Shown here piece after piece: positions 47,399 to 58,152 of a stretch of DNA of 64,000 nucleotides (position 1 is its first letter; every line of letters starts with the position of its first letter). A model generated the notes under the pieces. The model saw nothing but the letters and a program-made list of their open reading frames with translations. It had not been told where the DNA came from and made no database searches. This stretch comes from Bisporella sp. PMI_857 (taxonomy: Eukaryota > Ascomycota > Leotiomycetes > Helotiales > Helotiaceae): positions 1,054,001-1,118,000 of the forward strand of contig JAJSPD010000006.1 in the NCBI GenBank assembly GCA_021307315.1. Reading direction: 5' to 3'. The position numbers and the translations under genes were made by a program.

Positions 47399-47682
47399 CT
47401 TGCTACTAAGCGTGATGGTTTTGGCAGGGCAGCGCTTCCTTTTCTCACGCTCACAAGAAGCCATCACTGTCATTCCAGCCAAGATGGCCCGAATCGCGGA
47501 CGGCAAGATGAAGATTTTTGCTCAGCTGCCTTGCTTCGATGTAACAGGAACGTGGACTAGGAGCGTGCAACAATGCTCCATCCTGGCGATACAAGAAGCA
47601 CCGGGGCAGCCCATTTCCTTTGGTCGTTTTCTGTTCTCCCTTGCCAGCTTTCGGTTCTCTCTTGTACATCTTGTTGTGCATA

Positions 47683-50441
47683 ATGGCTATGCTTCGTTTC
47701 TTAGTTTTCCTCTCTCTGTTGGTCCTGGGTCAAGCGATCCAGTTCGAAATCCCAGAGGTTGCGGAGGTTGTACATGAGATTAAGCTCAAGTATAGCGAGT
47801 ACTTCAACTATGACGGAAGCAATATTAATGCCAACTTAACCACCCGTGATAATGATGTGCAGTGTAGACAATCAAGCACACCTTACTGGTATGAGCAGAT
47901 CGCCCATCGAGGTGTTGCCGCCACTGGGCCAGCAGGATACTCAGTCTATCGAAATGTGAAAGACTATGGCGCCAAAGGTATGTAAAAGGTCATGTTGTGC
48001 CAAAGAGTAGAGACTAACCCTGTATAGGTGATGGTGTCACAGATGATACTGCCGCTATCAATGCTGCCATCAGTGCCGGAGGCCGTTGTGGACGTGGTTG
48101 TACCACTACTAGCACAACCCCAGCAGTAGTCTATTTCCCTCTGGAACATATCTACTTTCATCTTCTATCATCGACTTCTATTTCACGCAGCTCATTGGAA
48201 ATCCCAACAATCCACCAGTGCTTAAGGCCAGAGCTGACTTCCAAGGATTCGGTATTATAGACGGCAATCCATATTGGACTGAAAACTTGAATTGGATCAG
48301 CACCAATGTGTTCTTGAGACAGGTCAGAAACTTCGTTTTGGATACAAGAAATATCCCCTCGCCAATCAGGCGACTGGTATCCATTGGCCAACCTCGCAAG
48401 CTACAAGCCTTCAGAACGTTGTGTTTGAGTTGAGCAGAGATGCAGGGAACAGACACACGGGTTTATTCTGTGAAAGCGGTAAGCTTTGATCTCCTCTTTT
48501 GGTGTCGTAATTACTAAGCACGTGATGTATAGGATCTGCTGGATTTTTGTCCGACTTGACCTTCAATGGAGGCATAGTCGGAGCATCCATCGGCAATCAA
48601 CAATTCACCATGCGCAACCTTGTCTTCAATGGCTGCGGAACCGCTATCAGTCAGTTGTGGAGCTGGGGATGGGCTATCAAGGCATCAGCATAAACAATTG
48701 CGGAATCGGCCTCGACATCACCGCTGGAGGTAGTTCTGCTCAAAACGTTGGATCAGTAATTATGATTGATAGCACAATTACGAACACGCCGATTGGTATT
48801 ACCACATCTTTCACTACAACATCTAGCCCCGCTACGGCCGGAAGTCTGATCGTCGAGAATGTGCAACTGAACAACGTGCCCACAGCCATTCAGCTGCAGG
48901 TGCCACCGTTCTGGCTGGAGGAACTCTGCTTATCCAAGCCTGGGGTCAAGGAAACAGATATACACCCAACGGTCCACAGCGGTTCCAAGGCTCCTTTACT
49001 CCCGTCTCTCGCCCCACATCTTTACTAAGTAGCAATGGGAGATACTACACCCAGTCAAAGCCTCAATATAACACTCTAGGTGTTGCATCGTTCGTATCTG
49101 TCCGTAATTACGGGGCTACTGGAAATGCAAACACAGATGATACCGCAGCGCTTCAGAATGCTATCAATGCGGCGACTAGCGCAGGTCAAATCTTATATGT
49201 TGATTGCGGAATGTACAAGGTTACGAGTACGATTTTCATTCCAGCCGGTGCTAGAATCGTTGGTGAAGGCTATGCCACGATCTTGAGCTCTGGGTCTTTT
49301 TTCAACGACATGAACAACCCTAAGCCGGTTGTTAAGGTTGGAAATGCAGGAGATACCGGCCGTGTAGAGTGGAGCGACATGATTGTCTCCGGTCAAGGTC
49401 AACAGCAGGGTGCTGTCCTGATTGAATGGAATCTTGCATCACCAAGCGGAACCCCAAGCGGAATGTGGGATGTTCATACACGCGTCGGCGGCATAGCTGG
49501 CAGTAACTTACAGGTCGCGCAGTGCTTGAAGCAACCAAGTTCGACTGTGGTCAGGACAGCATGTATTGGAGCATACCAACTCATGCGGATCACAACCAGC
49601 GCTTCGGGACTTTATATGGAGAATGTTTGGCTATGGACTGCCGATCACGATGGTGAGTGGTTTAAGGACCGATATGTCTTATTCGTCTCTCATACTCATT
49701 CACCACACATTACTAACATTCTTTTAGTCGATGATCAAGGACTTCAGCAAATTGATGTCTACGTTGGACGCGGTCTCAACATTGAAAGCACAGCAGGAAA
49801 CATCTGGCTGTTTGTCTCTCTTCTCTCTCTTTCCCCATACTCTACACTAACAACATCCACTAACACTCAATTTTCACAAAACAGCGTAGGCACCGGTGTT
49901 GAACACAACACCCTGTATCAATACCAGCTCTACAATACCCAAAAAATCTACCTAGGCTTCGCCCAAATCGAAACGCCTTATTACCAGCCCAACCCACAAG
50001 CCCCACACCCTTCACCGTCAACACCGCGTGGCATGATCCGGACCTGGTGGCCAGCTGCGCAGCATCTGGCATAGGCGGCAACTGCAGAAGTGCCTGGGGT
50101 CTTCGAATCGTCGGGTCCCAAGATATCCTGGCTTATGGCGCTGGGCTGTACAGCTTCTTCGACAACTGGAGCACGACATGCTCCAACAATCCGGGCCCGG
50201 AGAATTGTCAAGCGAATATCTTCAGCTTGGAGGGCACCAACACGAGGGTCACGGTCTATTGCCTTGCGACAGTCGGCACGACAAATATGATCACACAAAA
50301 TGGCGGTACCCTTGCGTATTATGCAGATAACCAAAATGTGTATCCGCAGGTTATTGCATTGTTTAGGTACGTTCCCCTCTATGACATATTTGTTGCCCGT
50401 TTGGTATTGCGAGAGCGGAGCTAATTGGTTGTAGGGTTTGA
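47683..50441 (+). CDS. Secreted exo-beta-1,3-glucanase, glycoside hydrolase family 55
   Basis: It releases glucose from beta-1,3-glucan outside the cell, from the fungus's own wall or as food. MAMLRFLVFLSLLVLGQA is a signal peptide. GH55 has two tandem beta-helix halves, both visible. The first has VYRNVKDYGAKGDGVTDDTAAI with VYFPSGTYLL. The second has FVSVRNYGATGNANTDDTAAL with FIPAGARIVGEG. Later landmarks are ATGIHWPTSQATSLQN, VEHNTLYQYQL and WSTTCSNNP. Introns: 47978-48027, 48479-48532, 49653-49727, one ending at 49884, and a last one ending at 50434 before a short FRV-stop exon. Five single-base losses break the frame, near 48137, 48355, 48672, 48893 and 50001, each at a short C or G run. 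With those allowed, the protein is full length. Confidence 0.92.
47978..48027 (+). other. Glucanase intron 1
   Basis: The 50-nt intron has donor GTATGT, branch-like CTAAC and acceptor TATAG in phase 1. It restores the conserved YGAKGDGVTDDT motif. Confidence 0.9.
48479..48532 (+). other. Glucanase intron 2
   Basis: The 54-nt intron has donor GTAAGC, branch-like TACTAAG and acceptor TATAG. It joins CESG to SAGFLSDLTFNGG. Confidence 0.88.
49653..49727 (+). other. Glucanase intron 3
   Basis: The 75-nt intron has donor GTGAGT, branch-like TACTAAC and acceptor TTTTAG. It joins TADHD to VDDQGLQQID. Confidence 0.88.
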
Positions 50442-51759
50442 TCATGTGGAGGAGAGGGATCGTGAGGGTCGATAGTGAGGATTGGTGAAAGCAAAATATT
50501 ATCTTTCTTGTGATTATACTTAGGCGTGCGATTTTTGACAGGTCGAAGGCGGGTATGTGGAAATCGGATACAAAACACGGGAGCTAGAATGATTGAATGC
50601 ATCACTTTTGATAAATAAGTAACTGTAATTTGAATATGTATGGCGAAATTTACGCTTTCCCTGCTTTTAGGTTCAAAGATATATATCTGTTGTCTCTGCG
50701 TCTACTTTGGTATTTTTATTCAGATGCATGAACTCCTTAGGACGCTCATAACTCAGTTTACATACACCGTGGAAATGGCAATTAGAGCGGGGGCAAAATT
50801 AAGCGAGGGAACCCCCCCCCCTTTTTTTTTCCCCACCTCTTTGTTTACCTTTTCTAAACGGGGAAATGGGATCGTATAAGGCAGGCGAGGGAAGAGCAAG
50901 CTTTGAGAGTGTTTGACAGTGGATGATGCGTATACTCGCTCTTGGGAGCCTTTTTTTATTTTATGTGTTGTGCACGCATATACGATGATCACATATCGTG
51001 GTATTTCCTCCCCCTCCCCCTCCCCCCCGCTCCTTTCCTCCTTGGGCTTGGGCGCGAAGCTGTAGAGTCGATGGTGGAGGTTGGTGCGTAGCAGCGTGGG
51101 TTGGCGGGGTTTTCTACGAGTCCGATTTATAGGTATGTTAACATGTGGCGTGGTGGGGTTTTGGGACGGCGTGCGAGAGCGAACTGGCAGTTGGTGTATT
51201 TGGGAGGATCTCGTTGCTGGATTTTTCATCCTGTGGTGGCGGTGGTTATACTGTCCAGCGTTTCACTGCGTCGCTGGTAGCCAGCTGCTTGCTTTTGAAT
51301 GGCCATTACCGGTCGGAGCTTGAAATTGGATTTGACCGTTACTTGGGCTCGTGGGACGCTTACGTGTGGATACCCGCTGTATCGTCTTTGCTACGGTATT
51401 CACCCGCGCCAGCCATGGCGCCATTTGGGATATCTTAAATCTGAGCCAGTCATAGGATTAGGCTTGCAATCCTCACAATCGTGAATGCGAAAAGAGGTGT
51501 CTTGCTATTTTGTGAGTCGAAATCTGGGAAGCTTGATTCCTGGGAGCTGGAAGAGAGAGGAAGTTTTCTCATAAAGGAGCAGGTTTTTTCTGTCTGGATC
51601 TTTTCTTCTTTCTCAAAAACAAAATATGCAAATTCGAACACCAAGAATACGAAATATTCTTCTCATCATAGTCAATCAATCCTACCAGGAATCAGATCAA
51701 AACTCAACTACGGATTGTTCACAACGGAAGGGAGTTCCACAAGTACCCAAGGGGCAAAA
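50442..51759. other. Intergenic with homopolymer tracts
   Basis: About 1.3 kb. A ten-C run followed by nine T lies at 50812-50830, and CCCCCTCCCCC-like sequence near 51010-51030. No gene is supported. Frames at 51081-51484 are featureless. Confidence 0.5.
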
Positions 51760-53663
51760 ATGTGCATATATTACGATATATACATGATTGCGGTCATATT
51801 GTCCCTGATTCGAATCCTGAATTATGCTACTCGAAATTTTCGGAATACATATTTGGCAAAAGAAACGGAGATAAAAGGCCACATATAGAATGGCTTGTCC
51901 AAGAGCTGAGGAAGGCGTCAGCAAAAATGTCCATCTCATCGAAGATGAAATTTGAATGTCCCATATGTGAAATGGACGAAACAATTGATGATTTCTCTGA
52001 GGAGCCACCACAACGCAAATCTTTTGAGCTCTACGCCTGACCAGCAAGCAAGCTTTATTAATCCTTCTCTTCTTGGCACTGCCCCTGATGCTCCACATAC
52101 CTCCATTAGCGCACCGAATCCTGCACAACAGACGTCTGATAAACAGCACAGCGATGAAAATTCCAGGTCTGAAACACCAATTGGAGCAGATAGCCTTGCG
52201 CCTATTGACTCCCTGGTTACTATTAAACTCACCGATAAGGTTTCCGAATTCTGTGATAAGCTGAAGATAAATGAAAAGCCTTTCAAAATTTGCGGGTAAG
52301 TACTGTTTCTTGGGACCAGAACCCAAATATCGCTAAGCTCTGATTAGAATAATATTCGAACTAATTTCCTTTGAAACTTACAGATCGATGCATAATTATA
52401 ATGTGTAATCTGGAATCGGACTCCTCGAATTGGATACCCTCCAAACCAAAAGTTTGGAGTAAGTTTAGTGTCGAAGCTAGAAAGGATGCTGTGGTCGGAT
52501 TATGCGAGGGCCTTAATAAAAATATTTACACCTTCGCCGCTGAAGATTCAAAAATCATTAAAAATACATCTTGCAATTCAGCAGCTGCATACGTTCTATA
52601 TAAAACATTCGATTCGCCGCAGGCTTCAACTTACGGGGAATGGGAACGTAAGCGGAGATAAGCCAAGGCCAATTGTGCCGGTTAGGAGGATTATACTAAA
52701 CCGACCAGAACAGCCTCAGATCCTTAGTTCAAGCAGTGCTTCAGATGTCCGAAGCGTATTGGGGATCAAATCCCGTGAAGTATGGGTCACCGTTGGGGTA
52801 AGTTAGATTACTACTACATTAAGGACGTGTTGTGATTGATGCAATACTCCGGAATCTGCGATTTTACATTGGCTGACTTTCTTAAATGAATAGAAAGTGC
52901 ACTAAAAACAGTATCCAATATACATAAAAACAAAGCTAGTGGAAGCAAGATAGTATTTTCTGATCTGACGATTGACGAAAAAAAAGAGGCCGAGAAGTTT
53001 CTATTGGAGAAGCATTCCACCCTCAACTTCAACAATGCAGGGACATATAATGGTGTTAACGGGGCCGTCCTCTATCTTCTACAGAGGGCAACAATTACGT
53101 ACAATAAATATCAACACGAGGGACAGTCATCTACTTCCACTGATGAACTCCAGTCTAGAGAAACATTGAAGGCCGGGGTATATCAGCTCCGGAAGTTGCT
53201 CAAAATTGGCATAACTGACCCAGGTGGCTATTTAGCATACGCAAAGCTGGTAGTAAGTTATCTTTATCTTGGTTTCTCTTTAGCTTCTACTAATTATGTT
53301 TAAATTCATAGCAAACCGCACAGGTGCTAGCTGGAGCGTTAATGGGCGATTCAGGAGAAGTCCCAACATGGACGAGCTTGCCCATGAGTGCTAAAAAAAG
53401 TGCGGTAGATACGATGGTAGCAGTGCATCCTATACTCAACGCTTGTGAGAGCACTTCCGATATAAATGAGCCTGAAATCCAGCTGAATGCTGGTGCTAAG
53501 AAGATGTTGATATTGCAACTCACGCAGGCAAAGGCTAAACGGGCCCGAAGATGAGACGACATCAGAGAGTTGCAAGACCACCAATACGGAAGCGGAACTT
53601 GAGACGGCCCAAGTGAAGGAGTTGCTGGTGAATATAGCGGATCTGACTATGGACAAAGGCTAG
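51760..53663 (+). CDS. Multi-exon orphan protein with N-terminal CGH/CPIC cysteine cluster
   Basis: I do not recognise the family. The ATG at 51760 gives MCIYYDIY, then after a one-base change near 51783 HDCGHIVPDSN, ELCYSKF and FECPICEMDE. The short MC-start protein with CGH, C and CPIC resembles a common fungal zinc-binding N-terminus. Polar linker exons follow (APDAPHTSIS, IGADSLAPIDSLV) with donor GTAAGT at 52296. The next pieces are LESDSSNWIP, FSVEARKDAVVGL, RIILNRPEQPQIL, FSDLTIDEKKEAEKFL, VYQLRKLLKIGITD, MGDSGEVPTWTSLPMS and ETAQVKELLVNI, to a TAG at 53661-53663. Several frame changes occur (near 52000, 52640 and 53542), so exact exons are uncertain. Coding character is strong throughout. 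It is unlikely to be secreted. Confidence 0.55.
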
Positions 53664-54756
53664 TGAGTTGAACATGTGCTTGGGGGGAACCTCTTCCCCA
53701 TCATCGGCTGCTGAATCCGATAGTGGATATCTACCGGATCGAGTTCAGGCACTGGTTCTCCCCCTTTTGATTTATTTTTTAAGAGAAGACATGGAGGAAT
53801 CCGAAACTTGTAGAATAAAGAAAAGTCCGATGGTAAACCACATTGATAGGAGCTCTGCATACCGCATCATAGATTGGAGAAATACATCACCTGATATTAT
53901 ACAATAATTCATAAAGATTTTCTTTCGGGAAGGATTTTTTGCAAAGGACTTCTTCCATGATAGTGATAGTAGAGTGTTTGATGTATTGTTTTGTGTGATT
54001 CCACCATGCCCGGTGAGCGAATTTCGTGCTAAAATTCAAGGCATGATTGATTATAAACTTTATTTGAGATAATATTATTCCATGTAGAACTTAAAATACT
54101 GGTTAATTCATTATTATAAAAGATACCGATATATAATTCTTGTTTCGACCTCGGAATATCACGCTGGGCAGCCTCTTGACACACTTTGCTCTGGCCGGCT
54201 CAGTCTCGGCTACTCCCCCCTCGCCTCAGAGATACCGCAAGCTACTTCCAAATAGACAAACTACAATAAACAAGATTCTCGAATTTTCATCAATTTTCTA
54301 TGCTGCTAATAAGAGGCTTGGTTGCGATTGCCGTCTCTAAAATATGCACAAAAGTGCAGTGTGCAATCCCGTAGCTCAACCTAGAAGGCAGACATGGGCC
54401 CTTTCCTCCTAACCAATACAATTCGCACCATGTGTTGAAAACCCAAGATAGACATGCCTCCTCATGCACACCACCACACCCTCGTAAGGCAGAACGAGGC
54501 ATAATCCCCTGTCTGATCAATGCATAATTCGGTTGACTTGTGACTCAAAGGCCGCACTGTAACCTAAAACAGGCACCTCCCTCACTTCATTCTATATGCG
54601 CACACTAGATATAAATATTAAACCAACCCTCCCGCCGCCGAATGAATCAAAAATTAGGTCAAAGTATCGGTTTATTTAACGAAGATAGATAACTAGTGAC
54701 AGTGAAGCTTGCACTTGTACTGTACGATCCATAACTACGTTGTTGAATCATCCAGC
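53664..54756. other. Intergenic between the two orphan genes
   Basis: A short frame at 53668-53907 starts at a non-ATG codon and is not called. An A+T-rich stretch (54050-54140) and nothing else stand out. Confidence 0.45.
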
Positions 54757-56666
54757 ATGCACCCAAAACATGCGCCAGTGGTTTCGGCCCAAACGACTAT
54801 GAAGGAGTATAGAGAAGAATATCGCGAGAAACAGAAGGAGTCATTTAAGGCTGCCAATTTGTCGTGGTTGAGGGAGCAGTTTGTGTGCGTACTCGATATT
54901 ATTGGACACCCACGGGCGGTAGATATGAAGAACTTTACAGGGTCGGAAGAAGAGTTACGAAATGCAATTGAATCTCTATACGCTAATGATGGTCGGTAAG
55001 CGTTTCCTTTGATACCAGATTATTTTAATCGGAATTCTGATCAATATTTAGGGCGTTTATTCCGACGATGGTCTACCCTCCTAACATGATTGACAATTAC
55101 GGAAAAGAGTATGCGTTGAATTCCCGAGGAATATATTACTCCCACGAGTATCGACCGGAATTAGTAACGATAGATCGCAAGGTGTGGGTTCCTTCTTTTG
55201 AAAAAGTCGACTGGGAGGAGCCGAGTGAAGGGGACAGGAGGAGACGAGCTCGCATTGCTGTGGAGCATAATATAGATAATGGGACTCGGCGCAAGAGCGA
55301 ATACGCGTGGGAAGCCGACGCTTGGGCTGATGTCTTTAATCAGATGAGAAATGACCCTTGTCTGGAGTTGTACGACTAACTTCCCAACTAGATGAAAAAC
55401 AGTAATTATACTAACCCTAACGATAGAGACAAGCATGACTACGTTTCCTTGAAGCCAGAGACTCATTCAGTTCAACTGACTCTCACTGGTGAATCTACTG
55501 TAGTGAATCGGATACCTGACGTAACATTCGGCCTCGCCACATTTTCGGGTGACACTGGTAGGTCATTTCAAGCCGACGAGCTGAGCAGAGAAAGGCTGGA
55601 AAAGCTTTTGCTACACCGGAAGTGTGGCTTGTTGTGCGATCCCAAATGGGAGAAACCGACCTCGTGTTCCCATTTGCGGTATATGAAGCAAAAGGTTGGA
55701 GCGGAGACTGCCGTGAAGCGCGACATCAAGCATGTAAAGCAGGAGCTTGCTACCTCGATATGCTTGATAATTTGGTGCGTACGCCTGGGCCAGTTGGCTC
55801 TTCTAAAGTATATCAGACAAAGACCAGCCATCAATATCAGGTTTTCGCCCTCACATCATTTGGTGCTTACTGGCACCTACTAGTTGGATACCGGCGTCCA
55901 CGACAAGTGAATGAGTATAGAGGAACGAAGGGAATGAGTGAAAATGTCTATGTGTGTAAACTTTGTGGATAATATTTTCTGGAGCTGACTAAATTCATAT
56001 AGATGTTTCAGCGAATATGGAGTGCTTATGTAACTAACGAGCGTGCGGCTTGGGAGCTTCTATATTGATCAGATCCATTTATGGGCTATCACGGAGTTTA
56101 GAACTTTTGTGACTGATCACTTGAAACCGTGGCACAAATTTTGCGACGACAATTACCTCTTGGATTGGAGGTCAATCTACGATGTTAAACCAGAGCTCAA
56201 GTCGATGCGAACTTGTGATGAAGACACGGATTTGCCCTTACCGAGCTCAGCTTTGCAAAGGGCTCTGTGCAACAGAAGAGCGCGGGAGTCTTTAGCTAGA
56301 GAGCTGGAAATCCATCATCGCCGAAAAGGAAAGGAAAAGAGTGCAGAAAGAGCCGTGTGGCATTGTAGCAAAAGTGAATGCTCCGAGCTATACACCTCTG
56401 AAGGATTTTTGGACCACTTGCGGGATGTACATGGTTATCCGGAGTCCGATTTGAGTAAAATTAAACGGTGTCTGGACAGTGCGGAAGCAGAGGACTTTCA
56501 TGTGACGGAGATGCCCCATCGCGAAAGACTCAATGGCGGAGAAAGAGAAGCTTGCTCTACCAACAACAAACGATCTCTTGTCAGGCAAAAGACGTTGGAT
56601 GTTGATTCCAAGGAGCTGTCATCAGAGTGTATTGCAGGCCCATCTAAGCGAGCAAGGAAAGAATAA
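54757..56666 (+). CDS. PD-(D/E)XK nuclease-like protein with C-terminal C2H2 finger
   Basis: The protein combines a restriction-endonuclease-like core with a zinc finger; its function is unknown. The ATG at 54757 (MHPKHAPVV) opens a helical N-terminus. Introns 54996-55051, 55370-55426 and 55952-56002 splice in phase. The core reads ETDLVFPFAVYEAKG, in which a D about eight residues before E-A-K matches the D...ExK active site. Then come REARHQACKAGACYLDML, a following helix with the usual Gln, and QVFALTSFGAYWHLLVG. After the third intron come FQRIWSAYV, IDQIHLWAITEF and HLKPWHKF. The finger is C-x4-C-x12-H-x4-H in CSKSECSELYTSEGFLDHLRDVHG. The tail ends with basic KRARKE. Single-base losses near 55648 (GGG) and 56065 break the frame. 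Fungal proteins of this layout exist as uncharacterised families, to my knowledge. Confidence 0.7.
54996..55051 (+). other. Intron 1 of the nuclease-like gene
   Basis: The 56-nt intron has donor GTAAGC and acceptor TTTAG in phase 2. It joins NDGR to AFIPTMVYPPN. Confidence 0.8.
55370..55426 (+). other. Intron 2 of the nuclease-like gene
   Basis: The 57-nt intron has donor GTACGA, CTAAC boxes and acceptor GATAG in phase 2. It removes the in-frame stop after LELYD and joins DPCLEL to DKHDYVSLKPE. Confidence 0.78.
55952..56002 (+). other. Intron 3 of the nuclease-like gene
   Basis: The 51-nt intron has donor GTGTGT and acceptor TATAG in phase 0. It joins SENVY to MFQRIWSAYV. Confidence 0.75.
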
Positions 56667-58152
56667 CTTTTATTTCTTCTACTTTGTTTCAATTTCACCA
56701 AGGGCAATATAAAGCACTTCCAGCGAGCTGAAACGGGAGCTGTTGAACTGTAAAAAACAAACTCTTTTGCGGTAAGTAATATTGCGTCTGGTAGTGCGAT
56801 ATGGACGATGTGGGATCAACGAGAGCGAAGCTGATCTCGTCTAGAGGAGGCCGAAGAAATTTACTAGCGCGAGAGAGCGTCGTGGACCCCAACAGTCAGG
56901 AAACTTCAAGCAATTAACTAAATACCGCCATTCACAACGAATACAACCACATGTGAGAAATGTCCCTTCGATTTCCGTTACGCTATGATGAGAATGGCAT
57001 TGCATCCACCTTCAAACGCAAAGAACAAGATCCCAAGTCTGTGGTCTCGCCACTTCCAGGAGCGGAAAGCCGTAACTGACAGTAGTTGCACCTGCTGGCG
57101 ACTAGACGGACTCCCAAGCCGAGCAGTTCACTCGCGCGGTCGCACAGCTAAATTATTCCGATAATTCAACATATAGGCTCCTGCTCACCGTTTCTCACCT
57201 CTTTGCACGCACGCACTCAGCCTAGTTCAGGTTTGCTCACCTGCAGCTCAGGGTAAAGCAGCAAGACCTCAGATCCGAATATGGAAATCTAAAATGCCCA
57301 TATCGAGATTCCGACATTGGTTAAGCTGCTCTAGCAGTAGAATTCACTAGAGTCCACAGAATTTGCCCATTTACTCACACATAATAGCCACAAAGCCTGT
57401 TCTGAGCTTTCGTTGTCTTTGGGCTCGAGGTGACTATCACCATGGATGGGATGTGATTTTGTACTAGATCAGGAGCTGTGATCTAAGACCTAGAGACACT
57501 TGGTTCGCAGGCGGTGGAGAGAGACAGAAGGGTTTCTTATATATGAGCATACATTAATGTGTTAAGAATAACTCCACCTTTATCAGATGCCAAGAGACGT
57601 TTTTAATAAGTAATAAATTATATTACTTAATAATTTTTAGAGTAACTAGGGGCATCTTTTAAATTCAGATACACGCAAAAAGCTACTCTTTTAGATAGCA
57701 AGTATTCTTTTGTTGATCTGTGCCAAAGTCTCCACCGGCAGCTTCTGTTTCGGCATCAGTATGCCAGCTAGGCATGCATCTTATGTAGTCCTAAAATTAT
57801 GCAGTGGACACAGATGATCTGTCTCTCACCGGCAGATGGACCTGAAAGCTCACCCGTGCGACCTTGGCTTGGATCGAGTGCCTGGGTATCAACTCTGTCG
57901 TCTTCGCTGTTTGATTTCTGTAACTTCAGGATGGGCGGTCTTCGGGACCAACTGTAGCGGAGTTTAGCGATACGCCAGGCCACAGAGGGAATTGAGGGTA
58001 GAAAAGACCGATTTTGATTTGTCCTCAAGTGAGTTTCAGGTATTCTACAAGCCTATTGAGGACGGCCATCATGGTTAAGTAGAACCATATGGCAACGGCC
58101 TAGGTGTGGTATAATTTCTTCAGGAAGTAGACGAGGAGAGAAAAAATATCAA
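56667..58152. other. Intergenic
   Basis: About 1.5 kb with an A+T-rich island at 57590-57665. A minus-strand frame at 57768-58028 (with SWSRRPPILKLQKSN) begins at a non-ATG codon. It could be a 3' exon remnant, but I recognise nothing. Confidence 0.45.

Larger units (their letters stand above)
46147..47682. other. Intergenic, low complexity
   Basis: About 1.5 kb upstream of the glucanase. Open frames at 46640-47410 are Pro/His/Trp/Cys-rich in all readings and look like translated low-complexity DNA, not genes. Two tandem repeats are listed separately. Confidence 0.5.

Noticed and set aside
46756..47409. A 217-codon open frame with many Cys, Trp, His and Pro residues
   Set aside because: Both strands and several frames are open here and all give low-complexity translations. 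There is no domain, and nothing continues from it. I treat it as a chance frame in repetitive DNA upstream of the glucanase.
57768..58028. An 86-codon minus-strand frame just beyond the aminotransferase 3' end
   Set aside because: It starts at a non-ATG codon, has no recognised motif, and no splice sites connect it to a gene.
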